64,000 nucleotides of DNA from assembly GCA_944384655.1 (NCBI GenBank), contig CALWUF010000057.1, positions 19,842 through 83,841 on the forward strand. Direction: 5' to 3'. The translations under genes were made by a program, and so were the position numbers. The notes below the pieces were generated by a model. It had not been told where the DNA came from and searched no databases. It saw nothing but the letters and a program-made list of their open reading frames with translations. The first letter of the stretch is position 1, and each line of letters begins with the position of its first letter. Shown here piece after piece: positions 1 to 7,766 of the stretch. Source of the DNA: an uncultured Butyricicoccus sp. Lineage in GTDB: Bacteria; Bacillota; Clostridia; Oscillospirales; Butyricicoccaceae.

Positions 1-620
1 TGCATTTTATCGCATGCCGACGCCTTTTCACGCACATCACGCAATTCGCGCTCCGTGCGCTCGGCATGTTCAAGGTCGTCCCGATGGCGGTTATCTGCAT
101 CCATCAACTGGCGTTCCAGCTCACTGACACGGCGAGTACGCGCTTCCGCCTCGCCTTGCGCCGCCTGCATGCGTTTCTCTGTTTCGCTCAGTTTGTCCTC
201 CAACTCAACAATGCGCCCCTTGTCCTTTTCAGCGGCTTGCACCTGCGCTTCCAATTCCACAATGCGGTTCTTGAATTGGTGGATCGCTGCCATTTCCTTC
301 TCATGATCCTGCGCTCTTTGTTCGAGGCTGCTGATTTCCTCGTGCGCATCCGACAACTCCTGCGTCAGATTTTTGTTTTCCGCCAGATACCCGGAAATCT
401 GTGTGCGCAGGTTTTCTGCGCCCCGCACAGCCTGTACATAATTGTCTGCCATATCGCAGGCGGTCAGCGTGAGCGCCTGCATCATATTCGCGCCGTTTTC
501 CCGAGCCTTGCACACGCGGTCATCCACCAGCGCGGCAATCTTCTTCATATATTCTTCGTCCTGCTCGCCGGTCATGGTAAACCGATTGCCTGCAATGACG
601 ACTTCGACCCTGTTTTTCAT
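1..620 (-). CDS. zapA: ZapA-like cell division protein with long coiled coil (3' end cut by window)
   Basis: The reading frame opens with ATG at 620 (MKNRVEVVIAG) and stays open for 206 codons to the left edge, so the C-terminus is missing. The first ~90 residues match ZapA, the FtsZ-ring stabiliser: beta strand, a conserved D-EEYMKKIAALVD segment and a helical region. After that comes a very long Glu/Gln/Arg-rich heptad pattern, much longer than the ~85-100 residue ZapA of Bacillus; ZapA proteins with such coiled-coil extensions occur in Clostridia. It acts in the cytoplasm at the division site. It diverges from proB, with its own promoter at 687-716. Family assignment is good; the role of the extension is not known. 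Confidence 0.8.
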   Translation of the reverse strand, partial: MKNRVEVVIAGNRFTMTGEQDEEYMKKIAALVDDRVCKARENGANMMQALTLTACDMADNYVQAVRGAENLRTQISGYLAENKNLTQELSDAHEEISSLEQRAQDHEKEMAAIHQFKNRIVELEAQVQAAEKDKGRIVELEDKLSETEKRMQAAQGEAEARTRRVSELERQLMDADNRHRDDLEHAERTERELRDVREKASACDKM

Positions 621-686
621 GAATCCCTGCCTCCAGTTATCCGCTCTCATAACCGCTGCTATGGGCGGATTTCTTCATACATGGGT

Positions 687-716
687 ATTATATCACAGTC
701 TATGCTGTTTTGTTAA
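687..716 (-). promoter_or_regulatory. Sigma-A type promoter of the zapA-like gene
   Basis: On the minus strand TTAACA (711-716) and TATAAT (687-692) are separated by 18 bases, about 70 bases upstream of the ATG at 620. Confidence 0.6.
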
Positions 717-820
717 CAGTTTGTTGCACAAATCGCACTTTTTTTGCACTGAATGCGCAACAATGGCAGACGATGCGGTCACTCTGTATATCCTGCACAG
801 AAAAACAAACAGAAAAGAAA

Positions 821-849
821 TTGTATCCGGCGCTTTTTCATGCTAAAAT
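821..849 (+). promoter_or_regulatory. Sigma-A type promoter of proBA
   Basis: TTGTAT (821-826), 17-base spacer, TAAAAT (844-849). The leader to proB is only about 50 bases, too short for the proline T-box seen before proBA in some Firmicutes. Confidence 0.5.
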
Positions 850-905
850 GAAAAAACAAAACAAAGTCCCGCCGCTGTTGCGGCTCAAAAGGAGATCCCA
901 CCCTC

Positions 906-1709
906 ATGATGAATTTGATCCAGGTGCGCCGTATCGTGGTCAAGGTCGGCACCTCGACGCTCACCTATCCCACTGGAAAGTTGAACATCCGCGGCATTGA
1001 ACGCCTTGTCCGCTGCCTTGCGGATCTGCACAACCGCGGTTACGATATGATGCTTGTCTCATCCGGCGCAATTGGCGTCGGCGCATCCAAGCTCCGCTTA
1101 TCGGAACGTCCCACGACGCTGCGCATGAAACAGGCGGCTGCTGCCGTCGGTCAATGTGAGCTGATGCATGTATATGACAAAATTTTTGCGGAATATGGCA
1201 TCTCTACCGCTCAAATTCTGCTTACCACGGACGACACGGAAGATGAACGCCGCCGTCTCAATGTACACAATACGCTTGATGCACTGTTTGAAACCCGTTC
1301 GCTGCCGATTGTCAATGAAAACGATACCGTCGCCGTCGAAGAAATTGAATTCGGTGACAACGATCGTCTCGCTGCCGTGGTCGCCCGTGTTTCCCAGGCC
1401 GATTTGCTGGTCATTCTGACCGATATGGACGGTCTGTTCGATGACGATCCGCGCGAAAACCCGGAAGCGCGTCTCATCCCTGTCGTTCACAAAATCACCG
1501 ATGACCTGCGTCAAATGGCAGGCGGCGCCGGCACGGAAAACGGTACCGGCGGCATGGTTGCCAAGTTGGGCGCCGCAGAACTGTGTATGCAACGCGGCAT
1601 CCCGATGTTCGTCATCAACGGCGCAAAACCGGAATTACTCTATGAAATCACGCAGGGGCGGCTCGCCGGAACGCTGTTTCTTCCGCCGGAATCCCCTGCC
1701 AACAACTGA
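906..1709 (+). CDS. proB: Glutamate 5-kinase
   Basis: Phosphorylates L-glutamate to gamma-glutamyl phosphate, the first step of proline synthesis, in the cytoplasm. The 267 residues form one amino-acid-kinase domain: VVKVGTSTLT at the N-terminus, the SSGAIGVG loop, NENDTVA, the DMDGLFDDDP segment and the GTGGMVAK loop. The C-terminal PUA domain of the 367-residue E. coli enzyme is absent, a common short bacterial form. AGGAG lies at 890-894, 11 bases before the ATG at 906; ATG 909 is an alternative with little difference. proA follows after 14 bases, so the two are one transcript and can hand over the unstable acyl phosphate. Confidence 0.95.
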   Translation: MMNLIQVRRIVVKVGTSTLTYPTGKLNIRGIERLVRCLADLHNRGYDMMLVSSGAIGVGASKLRLSERPTTLRMKQAAAAVGQCELMHVYDKIFAEYGISTAQILLTTDDTEDERRRLNVHNTLDALFETRSLPIVNENDTVAVEEIEFGDNDRLAAVVARVSQADLLVILTDMDGLFDDDPRENPEARLIPVVHKITDDLRQMAGGAGTENGTGGMVAKLGAAELCMQRGIPMFVINGAKPELLYEITQGRLAGTLFLPPESPANN

Positions 1710-1723
1710 GAAAGGATGATATC

Positions 1724-2968
1724 ATGATCTCTGTACTCGACACCTGCCGCCGTGCCGCCGCCGTCAAACATCAGATCGGCGCGCTCGGGACGGATGAAAA
1801 AAACCGTGTCCTGCTGGCAATTGCCGATGCATTGCAGGCACATCGCGCAGATATCAAAGCCGCCAATGCGCTGGACATCGAAGCCGGGCGGAAAAATGGT
1901 TTGAACGCCGGTCTGATTGACCGTCTCACGCTGGGTGACGACCGCATTGACGGCGTCGCCGAAGGCTGCCGCCAGGTTGCCGCATTGCCGGATCCTGTGG
2001 GCGAAGTGACGGAAATGAAGGTCACGCCAGGCGGTTTGAAAATCGGCAAAAAACGCGTGCCCATGGGTGTGATCGGCATCATCTATGAATCCCGCCCCAA
2101 TGTCACCGTGGATGCGGCTGCACTTTGTTTCAAAGCAGGTTCTGCCTGTGTGCTGCGCGGCGGCAAGGAAGCGTTCCGTTCCAATCAGTGCCTGATGAAC
2201 ATCATGCGCGACGCCGTTGCATCCTGCGGTCTGTCACCGGATATCCTGAACCTGGTCGAAGACACCACGCATGAAGGCGCAAACGTCATGATGCAGGCAA
2301 ACGGTTTGATTGACGTGCTCATCCCGCGCGGCAGCGGGCGCCTGATTCAGGCAGTCGTGCACAATGCCACCGTCCCGGTGATTGAAACCGGCGTCGGCAA
2401 CTGCCACATTTATATCGATGCGAGCGCAGACCTCGACATGGCGGCAAATATCCTCGAAAATGCCAAGTGCCAGCGTGTCTCTGTGTGCAATGCAGCGGAA
2501 AGCCTGCTCGTACACCGCGACATTGCACAGGCATTCCTTCCGCTGGCAAAACAGCGCCTGGACGCCCACAATGTCATCTGGCACGGCTGTCCGCAAACCT
2601 GTGCCATCCTGCCCGGCATTACCCCTGCCACGGATGCAGACTATGGCACAGAATATCTCGACTATGAAATTTCCTGTAAAATTGTGGATTCCGTCGATGA
2701 AGCCATCCGTCACATCAATCAATACAACACCGGACACTCTGAGAGCATTGTCACACATGACTACTTTGCGGCACAGAAATTCCTCGACCGCGTCGACGCC
2801 GCAGCGGTATATGTCAACGCCTCCACCCGTTTCACCGATGGCGGTGAATTCGGTTTCGGCGCCGAAATCGGTATCTCCACCCAAAAATTGCATGCGCGCG
2901 GTCCGATGGGATTGAAAGAGCTGACATCCACCAAATATATTATCTACGGAGAAGGACAAATCCGCTGA
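1724..2968 (+). CDS. proA: Gamma-glutamyl phosphate reductase
   Basis: NADPH-dependent reduction of gamma-glutamyl phosphate to glutamate-5-semialdehyde, second step of proline synthesis. The 414-residue length is standard. The aldehyde-dehydrogenase fold is recognisable, with the IYESRPNVTVDAA segment, RGGKEAF, the ETGVGNCHIYID stretch, and the catalytic Cys in KCQRVSVCNAAE; the C-terminal FGFGAEIGISTQKLHARGPMG is typical. AAAGGATG sits just before the ATG. Directly downstream of proB; the final enzyme ProC is not in the window. Confidence 0.96.
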   Translation: MISVLDTCRRAAAVKHQIGALGTDEKNRVLLAIADALQAHRADIKAANALDIEAGRKNGLNAGLIDRLTLGDDRIDGVAEGCRQVAALPDPVGEVTEMKVTPGGLKIGKKRVPMGVIGIIYESRPNVTVDAAALCFKAGSACVLRGGKEAFRSNQCLMNIMRDAVASCGLSPDILNLVEDTTHEGANVMMQANGLIDVLIPRGSGRLIQAVVHNATVPVIETGVGNCHIYIDASADLDMAANILENAKCQRVSVCNAAESLLVHRDIAQAFLPLAKQRLDAHNVIWHGCPQTCAILPGITPATDADYGTEYLDYEISCKIVDSVDEAIRHINQYNTGHSESIVTHDYFAAQKFLDRVDAAAVYVNASTRFTDGGEFGFGAEIGISTQKLHARGPMGLKELTSTKYIIYGEGQIR

Positions 2969-3004
2969 CTCGCATTTCTATACACATGAAAGGAGACTCT
3001 TGTC

Positions 3005-3607
3005 ATGGAACGCGAATTCAAATGGCAAATTGCCGATCCTTCCGACTTCGACCGCATTGCCCAAAGCGACACCGTCAAACCACTCGTGCAATCCACCGGT
3101 ACAACGGAGATGGAAGCAATTTATTATGACACCTTCGACGGACAGATTGCAAAAGCGCGCGGCGGCCTGCGCCTGCGCCGTGAAGACGGTGAATGTGTCG
3201 TCTGTCTCAAGCTCTCTCCGCAGGAGGGCTTTGACGGGGCGTTCAAAGCACGTGAAGAATATGAATGCTACGCACCGGACGTGCGCAGCGGTATGCTCAA
3301 TTTGCCGTCAGTCGGTGCGCCGCAGGAATTTTGCGACGAAATTCTCAAATCCGATCTTGTGGAACTTGGACGCACAATTTTTACGCGCCGCACATTCCTG
3401 CTTGCCTTTCAGGGCTGCACGTGTGAACTGGCGTTCGACACCGGAAAAATCACACATCGCGGTCGCGTCCGTCCAATCTGCGAGATGGAGTTGGAACTGA
3501 AGAGCGGCAATGAAGACGATTTCAATACGCTCGCCCTCGACTTGCAGAAAAAATTCTCCCTCCAGCCTGAACCGCTCACCAAGCTGATGCGTATGCTCAA
3601 ACTGTAA
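3005..3607 (+). CDS. CYTH domain protein (triphosphate tunnel metalloenzyme family)
   Basis: 200 residues beginning MEREFKW, the signature of CYTH proteins (family of inorganic triphosphatase, thiamine triphosphatase and class IV adenylate cyclase). The acidic and basic residues expected to line the tunnel are visible: E-x-E/K at the start, the YYDTFDG and LRLRREDGECVVCLK strands and CEMELELKSGNEDDF near the C-terminus. It probably hydrolyses a triphosphate such as tripolyphosphate or ThTP, but the substrate cannot be read from sequence. A good ribosome site (AAAGGAG) precedes the ATG. It lies 36 bases after proA and ends before a strong terminator, so it is probably the last gene of the proBA transcript. 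Confidence 0.8.
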   Translation: MEREFKWQIADPSDFDRIAQSDTVKPLVQSTGTTEMEAIYYDTFDGQIAKARGGLRLRREDGECVVCLKLSPQEGFDGAFKAREEYECYAPDVRSGMLNLPSVGAPQEFCDEILKSDLVELGRTIFTRRTFLLAFQGCTCELAFDTGKITHRGRVRPICEMELELKSGNEDDFNTLALDLQKKFSLQPEPLTKLMRMLKL

Positions 3608-3617
3608 ACCCAAATGG

Positions 3618-3658
3618 AAACCTCCCGTATGCGCGATGATGCGTGCGGGAGGTTTGTT
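3618..3658 (+). terminator. Terminator after the proBA-CYTH operon
   Basis: Ten-base stem AAACCTCCCG (3618-3627) with CGGGAGGTTT (3646-3655), followed by TGTTTA. The complement also works for the converging carD-like gene. Confidence 0.75.
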
Positions 3659-3674
3659 TATGCGGCGATTCTGT

Positions 3675-4205
3675 TCACTTTGCGTCCGATACCGCATCGT
3701 CTGCTGCGCGGTCTTCGATGCACTTTTTGATATACGGCTCAATTTGGTCAATATCCATGCCGAGTGCCACTGCCAGTTCGCCATACAGCAGCTTCTCCGC
3801 ACGCTTCATATACTGTTGGTCAACCTGTCCCATATAGCGCCCTGCCTTGATTGCGCCTTCATTTTTCAGGTAAACGCTTTTGATCAACCGGATCAGATCG
3901 TCATTTTTATGTGTGTTCAGGCAGGCGCGATAGCGCTCGCTCAACAGCTTCCCATCACATCCGCCACATACGTCATGCGGGATGTCCGGAATGCGCACAA
4001 TCAATGCCTGTGCCTGTTCCTTTGTCATGACCGGACGCATAAACAATTTGGTATCGACAGGTGTATAAATGGTCTCCGTATCGAAGACGGGATCGAGTGT
4101 ATAATACTGCGTGCTATCCTTTGGGTTTCCATCCAGCGTTCCGACACGCTGTACACGGCAGACGCCTGTACTTGCATACATAATCAAATCTCCAGCCTGA
4201 TACAT
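3675..4205 (-). CDS. CarD family transcriptional regulator
   Basis: 176 residues. The N-terminal ~60 residues (MYQAGDLIMYASTGVCRVQRVG) form the Tudor-like CarD/TRCF RNA-polymerase interaction domain, followed by a helical C-terminal domain of the kind that contacts promoter DNA. CarD proteins bind the polymerase beta subunit and stabilise open complexes. The start is set at the ATG at 4205 because AGGAGGAATT lies just upstream; a further upstream in-frame ATG would place the start beyond the likely promoter. Convergent with the proBA operon, sharing its terminator region. Which genes it controls cannot be told. Confidence 0.82.
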   Translation of the reverse strand: MYQAGDLIMYASTGVCRVQRVGTLDGNPKDSTQYYTLDPVFDTETIYTPVDTKLFMRPVMTKEQAQALIVRIPDIPHDVCGGCDGKLLSERYRACLNTHKNDDLIRLIKSVYLKNEGAIKAGRYMGQVDQQYMKRAEKLLYGELAVALGMDIDQIEPYIKKCIEDRAADDAVSDAK

Positions 4206-4253
4206 ATCTGAATTCCTCCTCTGCACATCCGGCTGATCTATTCCATTGTATAT

Positions 4254-4283
4254 ATTGTAACATTTTTCCATTGACATATGTAA
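4254..4283 (-). promoter_or_regulatory. Probable promoter of the carD-like gene
   Basis: Minus strand TTACAT (4278-4283), 18-base spacer, TACAAT (4254-4259), about 50 bases before the ATG at 4205. Confidence 0.4.
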
Positions 4284-4370
4284 GCGATTTTTTTAAAATT
4301 TTTGCCGAATTTCATGTAAACATGCCATTTCCCCATGCGCTTCATGACGAAATGGAAGGAACACGCAAAA

Positions 4371-4400
4371 ACGCCTGCGATTTCAAACAACCGCAGGCGT
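4371..4400 (-). terminator. Terminator downstream of thioredoxin
   Basis: Perfect 9-base stem ACGCCTGCG (4371-4379) and CGCAGGCGT (4392-4400); read on the minus strand it is followed by TTTTTGCGTG. It lies about 110 bases past the trxA stop. The rest of the 4206-4509 gap shows only the carD promoter. Confidence 0.65.
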
Positions 4401-4509
4401 CTCTGTCTGTATGAAATTATGCCTCTTGGTTTTCAATCCGCGGCACAGGATCTTCCCACCGCGCCGCGCACAACAGCCACCACATGCACGGCGGGATTGA
4501 CTCGCCGCG

Positions 4510-4833
4510 TTACTTCAGGACATCCTCAATTGCTTTCTTGAGTTCTGACTTGTCACGCAGACCGATCAACCGGTTGACTTCTTTGCCATGTACAAAGAGA
4601 ACGACCGTGGGGATTGACATGACTTTATGCATGAACGCAAGATTCGGCTGATCGTCGATATCAATCTTTCCCACGCAGAGCTTTCCACGGTATTCCTGTT
4701 CCAGCTCGTCAATCACAGGCGCAAGCATGCGGCATGGACCACACCAATCCGCCCAAAAGTCAACCAAAACCGGAACTGACGCATTCCGTACTTCCTGCTC
4801 AAACGTTTGCTCTGTAATATGTATAATAGACAT
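4510..4833 (-). CDS. trxA: Thioredoxin
   Basis: 107 residues with the complete thioredoxin fold and the redox motif WCGPC at residues 30-34 (LVDFWADWCGPCRML), plus the cis-Pro segment MSIPTVVLF. Cytoplasmic dithiol-disulfide reductant recycled by thioredoxin reductase (not present here). The start at 4833 is chosen because AGGAAGGA lies a few bases upstream and the protein then has normal length; the frame continues upstream to 4884 without support. Single-gene transcript ended by the hairpin at 4371-4400. Diverges from mrnC. Confidence 0.95.
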   Translation of the reverse strand: MSIIHITEQTFEQEVRNASVPVLVDFWADWCGPCRMLAPVIDELEQEYRGKLCVGKIDIDDQPNLAFMHKVMSIPTVVLFVHGKEVNRLIGLRDKSELKKAIEDVLK

Positions 4834-4883
4834 TGTACCAATCTTCCTTCCTAAAAACGCATGTGTCTCGGCAGTTGTGCACA

Positions 4884-4912
4884 TTGGAAAGCCGCCGCAA
4901 ATACGTTATAAT
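4884..4912 (+). promoter_or_regulatory. Sigma-A type promoter of mrnC
   Basis: TTGGAA (4884-4889), 17-base spacer, TATAAT (4907-4912). Predicts a leader of roughly 115 bases before the mrnC start. Confidence 0.55.
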
Positions 4913-5035
4913 AATACATAGATATTATACCCTGTTTTTTATCAAAAGGGAATTCTTTTTTTGTGAAAAACAGAAATTTTTTCCGGTTTTTGCGGATGAA
5001 TCTTCTCCCACGCCGGATGAAAGGCAGATAGATAT

Positions 5036-5461
5036 ATGACAGATTTTTTGCATCCGATGATGGATGCGCACGCGCTGCGTCAATGCAGTGCGCTTGCGCT
5101 CGCACATATGGGCGACAACGTATATGAACTGATGACGCGCGGTTGGCTGATTGCCTCCGGTCTGGTCACAAGCCGCAACCTTCATCGTGAAACCATCCGG
5201 CTGGTCTGTGCCGGCGCACAGGCCGCAGGCGCCCATGCCATTGCGCCGATGCTGACGGAAGATGAACAGGCAATTTTCCGCCACGGACGCAATGCCAAAC
5301 CCAAATCCGTGCCCAAGTCATCTTCTCCCGCAGAATATGCACTGGCCACCGCAGTGGAATCGCTGTTCGGCTGGCTGTATCTGCGCGGACAATATGACCG
5401 CCTGAATGAATTGTTCGCCGTCATTCTCCCGGCCGCACAACAGTGGGCAGCGCAACAATAA
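5036..5461 (+). CDS. mrnC: Mini-ribonuclease 3 (RNase III domain without dsRNA-binding domain)
   Basis: 141 residues, a lone RNase III catalytic domain. The signature is LALAHMGDNVYELMTR (residues ~20-36) and a second helix pair ending TAVESLFGWLYLRGQ; the acidic residues of GD-x-VYE and of AVESL correspond to the catalytic metal ligands. In Bacillus this enzyme matures the ends of 23S rRNA as a homodimer. The central RHGRNAKPKS loop is the usual substrate-binding insertion. In many Firmicutes it follows cysS; here it stands alone with its own promoter. The ribosome site (AAAGGCAG) is weak. Confidence 0.9.
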   Translation: MTDFLHPMMDAHALRQCSALALAHMGDNVYELMTRGWLIASGLVTSRNLHRETIRLVCAGAQAAGAHAIAPMLTEDEQAIFRHGRNAKPKSVPKSSSPAEYALATAVESLFGWLYLRGQYDRLNELFAVILPAAQQWAAQQ

Positions 5462-5465
5462 AATC

Positions 5466-5496
5466 GGGGGATGCTGTCCCATCGGACCGCACCCCC
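5466..5496 (-). terminator. Long hairpin, probable terminator between mrnC and the Asn/Gln-rich gene
   Basis: Arms GGGGGATGC (5466-5474) and GCACCCCC (5489-5496) with an inner GTCC/GGAC stem; on the minus strand it is followed by GATTTTAT. It begins right after the mrnC stop and 17 bases past the stop of the converging small gene. Confidence 0.55.
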
Positions 5497-5512
5497 TCGT
5501 CCCCTATCAGCG

Positions 5513-5653
5513 TTATCCTTCGGAAGAATTGTTTTTGTTCCGGCTGTTCTGCTGATTTTTGTTCTGCGTCTGATTCGTCTGTTTCTGATTATTCTGCTGA
5601 TTTTGCTGCTGATTTTGTTTCTGGTTCTGATTTCTATTCTGGTTGTGGGACAT
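5513..5653 (-). CDS. Small Asn/Gln-rich protein, possible spore protein
   Basis: 46 residues, 36 of them Asn, Gln, Lys or Ser, in a low-complexity pattern of alternating NQ pairs (starts MSHNQNRNQNQKQ, ends NKNNSSEG). It has a strong ribosome site (AAAGAGGTGATT) directly upstream of the ATG at 5653 and a terminator after the stop, so it looks like a real gene despite its size. Just upstream is GTATA-18 bases-CATACTA, close to the promoter form used by the forespore factor sigma-G. That, the size and the Gln/Asn composition recall gamma-type small acid-soluble spore proteins, but there is no clear family motif and no protease site, so function is inferred only. Confidence 0.65.
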   Translation of the reverse strand: MSHNQNRNQNQKQNQQQNQQNNQKQTNQTQNKNQQNSRNKNNSSEG

Positions 5654-5676
5654 TGTAATCACCTCTTTTCGCAGCT

Positions 5677-5706
5677 TAGTATGAACGCCTCAGATGTTTT
5701 TTATAC
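5677..5706 (-). promoter_or_regulatory. Possible sigma-G (forespore) promoter
   Basis: Minus strand GTATA (5702-5706), 18-base spacer, CATACTA (5677-5683). The -10 fits the sigma-G form CATNNTA exactly and the spacing is the expected one; the -35 has one deviation. It lies 24 bases before the ATG of the Asn/Gln-rich gene. Confidence 0.5.
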
Positions 5707-5730
5707 CGTACTTATATGGAAAATCGACTG

Positions 5731-5759
5731 TTGCAAACCATCTGCCGGTTTGATATAAT
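5731..5759 (+). promoter_or_regulatory. Sigma-A promoter of the yebC-like gene
   Basis: TTGCAA (5731-5736), 17-base spacer, TATAAT (5754-5759); near consensus. Confidence 0.7.
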
Positions 5760-5827
5760 TAGATGTTGGAATTCTATTTTTTTATAAATAAATTTGATCA
5801 TCTGATAGTATATGGAGGTACGATCCA

Positions 5828-6565
5828 ATGTCTGGACATTCAAAATGGAACAATATCGCCAAGCGAAAAGGGGCAAATGACGCCAAAAAAGCGGCTATTT
5901 TTACCAAAATTGGTCGTAAAATGGCGGTTGCAATCAAGGAAGGCGGTTCCGCTAATCCGGATAACAATGCAAAACTACGTGACTGTATCGCCGAAGCAAA
6001 GGCAAACAACGTCCCCAATGACAACATCAAGCGTATGCTCGACCGCGGCAATACCAGCAATGTAAACTATGAAGCCAATACCTATGAAGGCTATGGCGTG
6101 GGCGGCATCGCAGTCATCTGTGAGACACTGACGGACAACCGCAACCGCACTGTCGCAGATGTCCGCCATTACTTTGACAAGTTCGGTGCAGGACTCGGCA
6201 ATGCCGGTTGTGTCTCCTGGCAGTTTGAACAGAAAGGCGTCCTCATCATTGAGCGCGGCGATCTCGATGAAGATGAAACCATGATGACCGCACTGGATGC
6301 GGGCGCAGACGATTTCCAGGCAGATGACGATTGTTTCCAAATTTATACTTCTCCGGAGGACTTTTCCACTGTCCGCGAAGCGTTGGAAGCTGTCGGTCTG
6401 GAATTCGCGCAGGCGGAAATCCAGATGGTTCCGTCCAATTCCATTACACTGGAAAATCCGGACGACATGGCAAGCATGCGCAAGCTGCTCGATGCGCTCG
6501 AAGACAACGACGATGTGCAGCACGTCTGGCACAACTGGGAAAATGAGGACGAATACGAAGGCTGA
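5828..6565 (+). CDS. YebC/PmpR family protein
   Basis: 245 residues, full length for the family, starting MSGHSKWNNIAKRKGAND and continuing with the ITRKIT-like region, NVPNDNIKRMLDRG, and the acidic C-terminal domains. Family members bind DNA as regulators or, as shown for the Bacillus protein, help ribosomes through polyproline stretches; sequence alone does not separate the two. Clear GGAGG ribosome site upstream, own promoter, and an excellent terminator after it, so monocistronic. It follows divergently from the Asn/Gln-rich gene. Confidence 0.93.
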   Translation: MSGHSKWNNIAKRKGANDAKKAAIFTKIGRKMAVAIKEGGSANPDNNAKLRDCIAEAKANNVPNDNIKRMLDRGNTSNVNYEANTYEGYGVGGIAVICETLTDNRNRTVADVRHYFDKFGAGLGNAGCVSWQFEQKGVLIIERGDLDEDETMMTALDAGADDFQADDDCFQIYTSPEDFSTVREALEAVGLEFAQAEIQMVPSNSITLENPDDMASMRKLLDALEDNDDVQHVWHNWENEDEYEG

Positions 6566-6595
6566 TTGCCATCGTTTCCCCTCCATAACAGATAT

Positions 6596-6637
6596 CCTTC
6601 CCCAACCGTGTTCTTTCCCGGTTGGGGAAGGTTTTTT
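6596..6637 (+). terminator. Rho-independent terminator after yebC
   Basis: Thirteen-base perfect stem CCTTCCCCAACCG (6596-6608) and CGGTTGGGGAAGG (6619-6631), then six T. Confidence 0.92.
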
Positions 6638-6720
6638 ACATAGACAGAACAGACGTTTTCCTGTAAAATAAATGCAGGTGCACAGCATCTATACTGATTT
6701 TTTCAAGGGGGACTCCATGT

Positions 6721-7323
6721 ATGCCGCTTTCCATCGTTAAAAATGATATCGCAGCCATGCACATCGATAAACCGCTGTTTGTGCGCATACAGTCATACAT
6801 CGACGGCCACTACATAGACGCCCTGTCTCCCTGTCAACCGCAAGGGAGCGAAAATCTTCTACAGCTATACGATTTCCTGTCGCCCCCTGTCTCGCGCAGA
6901 ACACACAGCCATGTGCTCATGTCCGGCACGCCATTTCAACCGTGGCCGGGCGCTCGCTCTTTGGAAGAACTCGTATTCAATTTAGACGAATCATTTTCCC
7001 ATATGCTGCTGCGTCTGATTGATGAAAAAGGTATGACAGATGTCGAAACGTATAAACGCGCAAACATGGACCGCAAATTGTTTTCCAAAATCCGAAAGGA
7101 CAATGGTTACAATCCGAGTAAGCCCACTGCGCTTGCGCTTGCGATCGCACTGCGGCTCAATCTGGATGAGACGCGCGATCTTCTCGCCAAGGCAGGCTAT
7201 GCGCTGTCGCACAGCAGCAAATTTGATGTCATTATCGAATATTTCATCCGGGAGGGTATGTATGACATCGATACGATCAATGAAATGTTATTTGCGTTTG
7301 GTCAAAAATTGCTGGGAGATTGA
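6721..7323 (+). CDS. Unknown protein with conserved helical C-terminal domain
   Basis: 200 residues. The N-terminal ~80 residues are unremarkable. From about residue 85 to the end there is a conserved-looking helical unit ([73 protein letters not shown]) that I recognise as the C-terminal module attached in Clostridia to various partner domains; it resembles a helix-turn-helix of the XRE type ([11 protein letters not shown] as recognition helix, then [14 protein letters not shown]). A nucleic-acid-binding role is plausible but not shown. AAGGGGGAC precedes the ATG at 6721. Followed by a strong terminator. Confidence 0.7.
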   Translation: MPLSIVKNDIAAMHIDKPLFVRIQSYIDGHYIDALSPCQPQGSENLLQLYDFLSPPVSRRTHSHVLMSGTPFQPWPGARSLEELVFNLDESFSHMLLRLIDEKGMTDVETYKRANMDRKLFSKIRKDNGYNPSKPTALALAIALRLNLDETRDLLAKAGYALSHSSKFDVIIEYFIREGMYDIDTINEMLFAFGQKLLGD

Positions 7324-7333
7324 ATTCACATTG

Positions 7334-7363
7334 CTCCCTTCGCTCCGGCGAAGGGAGTTTTTT
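7334..7363 (+). terminator. Rho-independent terminator
   Basis: Ten-base perfect stem CTCCCTTCGC (7334-7343) and GCGAAGGGAG (7348-7357), then six T. Confidence 0.92.
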
Positions 7364-7380
7364 GATGCGAAAAAATTGAT

Positions 7381-7513
7381 GTCGCTTGTGAAGCGACCTC
7401 ATAGGCGCGCCGTTATGGTATGCTATGACTACCATAACATATATACAGAAATTCGGTATCTCCGCCCACTGTGCGGGCTCAACATGCATATGGATGGTCT
7501 GCATCCGCAGACC
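7381..7513. other. Gene-free stretch with three consecutive hairpins
   Basis: The 7324-7766 gap has no believable gene. After the terminator it carries GTCGCTT/AAGCGAC (7381-7397), GTTATGGTA/TACCATAAC (7411-7437) and GGTCTGC/GCAGACC with an ATCC loop (7496-7513), plus GC-rich sequence to about 7600. Unlike the flanking terminators none is followed by a T run on the plus strand. It could be a structured RNA or a relic repeat; I recognise no family. Confidence 0.4.
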
Positions 7514-7708
7514 GGGTGGGAACAGGGGATTGCGGGGCGAGCCGCGCTGTCTGAACGCCATAAGGGGATGGCAAAAGGATAGCTCGGCCGCCTTTTTGTG
7601 CTTTTGTATTCGCAAGCAGCTTGAACCATACGATCCGGATAGAAAAATAGCAATATCAACAGGCATTTGCGCAAATTAAAAATTGCTTTTTTAAAATCAA
7701 AGAATAGA

Positions 7709-7740
7709 GAGGGGAAACAGCAACACCGCTGTCTCCCCTC
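7709..7740 (-). terminator. Terminator of the lipoprotein gene
   Basis: Arms GAGGGGAAACAGC and GCTGTCTCCCCTC (one mismatch) around a short loop; on the minus strand followed by a T-rich CTCTATTCTTTGATTTT tract. Confidence 0.6.
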
Positions 7741-7766
7741 CGTTATTCCAATGGAACCACCAATTG

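Noticed and set aside
720..905. T-box leader before proBA
   Set aside because: Promoter-to-start distance is about 50 bases and no T-box GGTGG or AG-bulge elements are visible.
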